Assembly (NCBI GenBank): GCA_016234425.1
Contig: JACRCA010000054.1
Location: 1-21,626 of the forward strand
From: Deltaproteobacteria bacterium
Lineage (GTDB): Bacteria > Desulfobacterota > SM23-61
Length of the DNA stretch: 21,626 nt
Reading direction: 5' to 3'
The position numbers and the translations under genes were made by a program. This document shows positions 20,120 to 21,626 of this stretch, piece after piece. The stretch's first letter is position 1, and each line of letters starts with the position of its first letter. Below the pieces are notes generated by a model that saw nothing but the letters and a program-made list of their open reading frames with translations, ran no database searches and was not told where the DNA came from.

Positions 20120-21058
20120 GTGGACCAGATGAGGATCTTCACGGGGAATTCCAACCCGCCTTTGGCTCAGGAGATCTGCCAGTATTTGGAAACCTCTCTG
20201 GGGCGGGCCAATGTGCAGAATTTCAGTGACGGAGAGATCCTGGTGGACATTGATGAGAGTGTCCGGGGCATGGATGTTTTCGTCATCCAATCTACCTGCA
20301 CTCCCGGGAACACCAACTTAATGGAACTCTTGATCATGATCGACGCTTTGAAGAGAGCCTCGGCCAACCGCATCACGGCCGTTATCCCCTATTATGGCTA
20401 TGCCCGCCAGGATCGCAAGGTCTCACCTCGGGCCCCCATCACCGCCAAGCTGGTTGCCGACCTGATCACGGCCACAGGGGCCCATCGCGTTCTGACCATG
20501 GACCTGCATGCCGGCCAAATCCAGGGTTTCTTCAACATCCCTGTGGATCACCTCTTTGCCGCTCCCGTATTGTTAGAGTATATCCGCAGCCGCTTCCACG
20601 ACCATCTGGTCATTGTCTCCCCAGACTCGGGGGGCGTCGAACGGGCCCGGGCCTTTGGCAAAAGATTAAAGGCCAGTTTGGCCATCATTGACAAACGGAG
20701 GGATAGCCCGAATGTGGCTAAATTCATGAATATCATCGGGGAAGTCGAGGGCTTGCAGGCGGTCATCCTGGATGACATCGTGGACACGGCCGGCACTTTA
20801 GTGGAAGCAGCTTCCGCCCTGGCCTCAAACGGTGCGGCCAGGGTTGTGGCCTGTTGCACGCATCCTGTGCTATCGGGACAGGCGGTGAAACGGTTGAGCG
20901 AATCGGTCATCGAGGAGATTGCCATCACCAACACTATTCCCCTCAAACGGGAGGCGATTTCCAACCCCAAGTTCAAGGTTTTATCCGTCGGTAAACTTTT
21001 GGCCGAAGCCATTCGGAGAATTCACTGCAATGATTCAGTGAGCTCTCTATTTGTCTAA
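20120..21058 (+). CDS. prs: Ribose-phosphate pyrophosphokinase (PRPP synthase)
   Basis: Transfers pyrophosphate from ATP to ribose 5-phosphate, giving PRPP for purine, pyrimidine, histidine, tryptophan and NAD synthesis. The 312 residues are typical of class I. The GTG at 20120 is preferred: GGGAGG lies 7 bases upstream, whereas the in-frame ATG at 20129 would be 16 bases away. The protein begins with the conserved MRIFTGNSNPPLAQEI. YYGYARQDRK is the ATP-binding loop, VLTMDLHAGQIQGFF the metal/substrate region, SPDSGGVERA follows, and DDIVDTAGTL is the PRPP-binding loop. It is followed after 10 bases by the L25 gene. Confidence 0.96.
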   Translation: MDQMRIFTGNSNPPLAQEICQYLETSLGRANVQNFSDGEILVDIDESVRGMDVFVIQSTCTPGNTNLMELLIMIDALKRASANRITAVIPYYGYARQDRKVSPRAPITAKLVADLITATGAHRVLTMDLHAGQIQGFFNIPVDHLFAAPVLLEYIRSRFHDHLVIVSPDSGGVERARAFGKRLKASLAIIDKRRDSPNVAKFMNIIGEVEGLQAVILDDIVDTAGTLVEAASALASNGAARVVACCTHPVLSGQAVKRLSESVIEEIAITNTIPLKREAISNPKFKVLSVGKLLAEAIRRIHCNDSVSSLFV

Positions 21059-21068
21059 GGGAGGTATT

Positions 21069-21626
21069 ATGCCGCAGAGAGAATTAGAAGTTACTTTGAG
21101 GACCGAAAAGGGAAAGGGAGCGGCCCACCGCCTCCGGCGAGAGGGAAGGATCCCGGCCGTCCTTTACGGACGTGGAATGGAGGCGTATTCCTTGACCCTC
21201 AATCCCAAAGATCTGGAAAAAATATTGACCAGCGGAGCTCGGGAAAATACCCTGATTGGATTGAAGATTACCGGGGCGGGAAAAGAGAAGATCAGCAACA
21301 AAGTAGTCATGCTCAAAGATCTGCAGGTTCATCCCATCCGGAGATTATACCTGCACGCCGACTTTTATGCCGTGGCCATGGATGAGAAGATTGAGGTGGA
21401 AGTTCCCATTCATCTGACCGGCAAAGCCGAGGGGGTGAAATCCGGCGGCATCTTAGAACAACCCCGGCGTGAGGTACGCATTCGCTGCTTGCCCTCAGAC
21501 ATTCTGGAGTTTATCGAGGTGGACGTCAGCGCCCTAAAAATTGGGGATTCCTTGCATATTCAGGATATTTCCTCTTCAGCGAAATGTGAGATCATCGCCG
21601 AGACCAATTTCACAGTGGCCAGCGTC
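21069..21626 (+). CDS. rplY: 50S ribosomal protein L25/Ctc (TL5 type), N-terminal part
   Basis: Binds 5S rRNA in the large ribosomal subunit; the longer TL5/Ctc form is also linked to general stress. 186 codons are visible and the frame is still open at the right edge. The start reads MPQRELEVTLRTEKGKGAAH, followed by RLRREGRIPAVLYGRG, the family's conserved N-terminal motif. The 5S-binding domain runs to about residue 95. A second beta domain (KIEVEVPIHLTGKAEGVKSG, then GGILEQPRREVRIRCLPSDI) shows it is the two-domain form rather than the short E. coli L25. The GAGG before the ATG at 21069 is the ribosome site. It is probably co-transcribed with prs. Confidence 0.95.
   Translation, partial: MPQRELEVTLRTEKGKGAAHRLRREGRIPAVLYGRGMEAYSLTLNPKDLEKILTSGARENTLIGLKITGAGKEKISNKVVMLKDLQVHPIRRLYLHADFYAVAMDEKIEVEVPIHLTGKAEGVKSGGILEQPRREVRIRCLPSDILEFIEVDVSALKIGDSLHIQDISSSAKCEIIAETNFTVASV

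Overview
This is a dense, gene-rich chromosomal window from a Gram-negative bacterium. The gene order ispE – tRNA-Gln – prs – L25 (rplY/ctc), the RpoH-type sigma factor, the DUF1844 protein and the two Do-type periplasmic proteases fit a member of the former Deltaproteobacteria (Desulfobacterota), possibly Syntrophia-like. That assignment rests on family knowledge and gene order, not on a search. No transposase, integrase, phage gene or CRISPR array is visible.

Minus strand, 1-3449: lysA, dapF and dapB (late lysine/diaminopimelate pathway), then the start of an isopropylmalate/homocitrate-synthase-like gene cut by the window edge. They appear to be read from a promoter at about 3480-3509. The spaces between these genes carry palindromes and inverted repeats. 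dapA is not among them.

Plus strand, 3544-14951: a large proteostasis cluster. A Do/HtrA protease overlaps rpoH, followed by an Hsp20 chaperone, a terminator, clpB, dnaK, a second terminator, a divergent DnaJ-like protein and a second Clp/Hsp100 ATPase. Promoter candidates in front of htrA, hsp20 and dnaK share one layout, TTGACAA-N15-YTAA. grpE is not in the window. The last two genes form the most unusual part. The J-domain protein has lost the HPD motif (it reads YFD). The Clp ATPase that overlaps it by 8 bases keeps both ATPase sites but has altered substrate-gripping pore loops (Tyr to Phe in D1, Tyr to Ile in D2), lacks the long ClpB middle domain, and has a possible ClpP-docking MGF tripeptide.

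Plus strand, 15054-16807: an inositol-3-phosphate synthase followed by a CDP-alcohol phosphatidyltransferase. Together they look like a two-gene route to phosphatidylinositol phosphate.

Plus strand, 17109-21626: a DUF1844 protein, a second Do/HtrA protease overlapping ispE (isoprenoid precursor synthesis), tRNA-Gln(TTG), prs (PRPP synthesis) and the start of ribosomal protein L25.

Several intergenic regions hold dispersed inverted repeats. One 20-base unit occurs both between lysA and dapF and, inverted, in front of tRNA-Gln. A 24-base inverted pair brackets the gap after the phosphatidyltransferase gene and supplies that protein's last codons.
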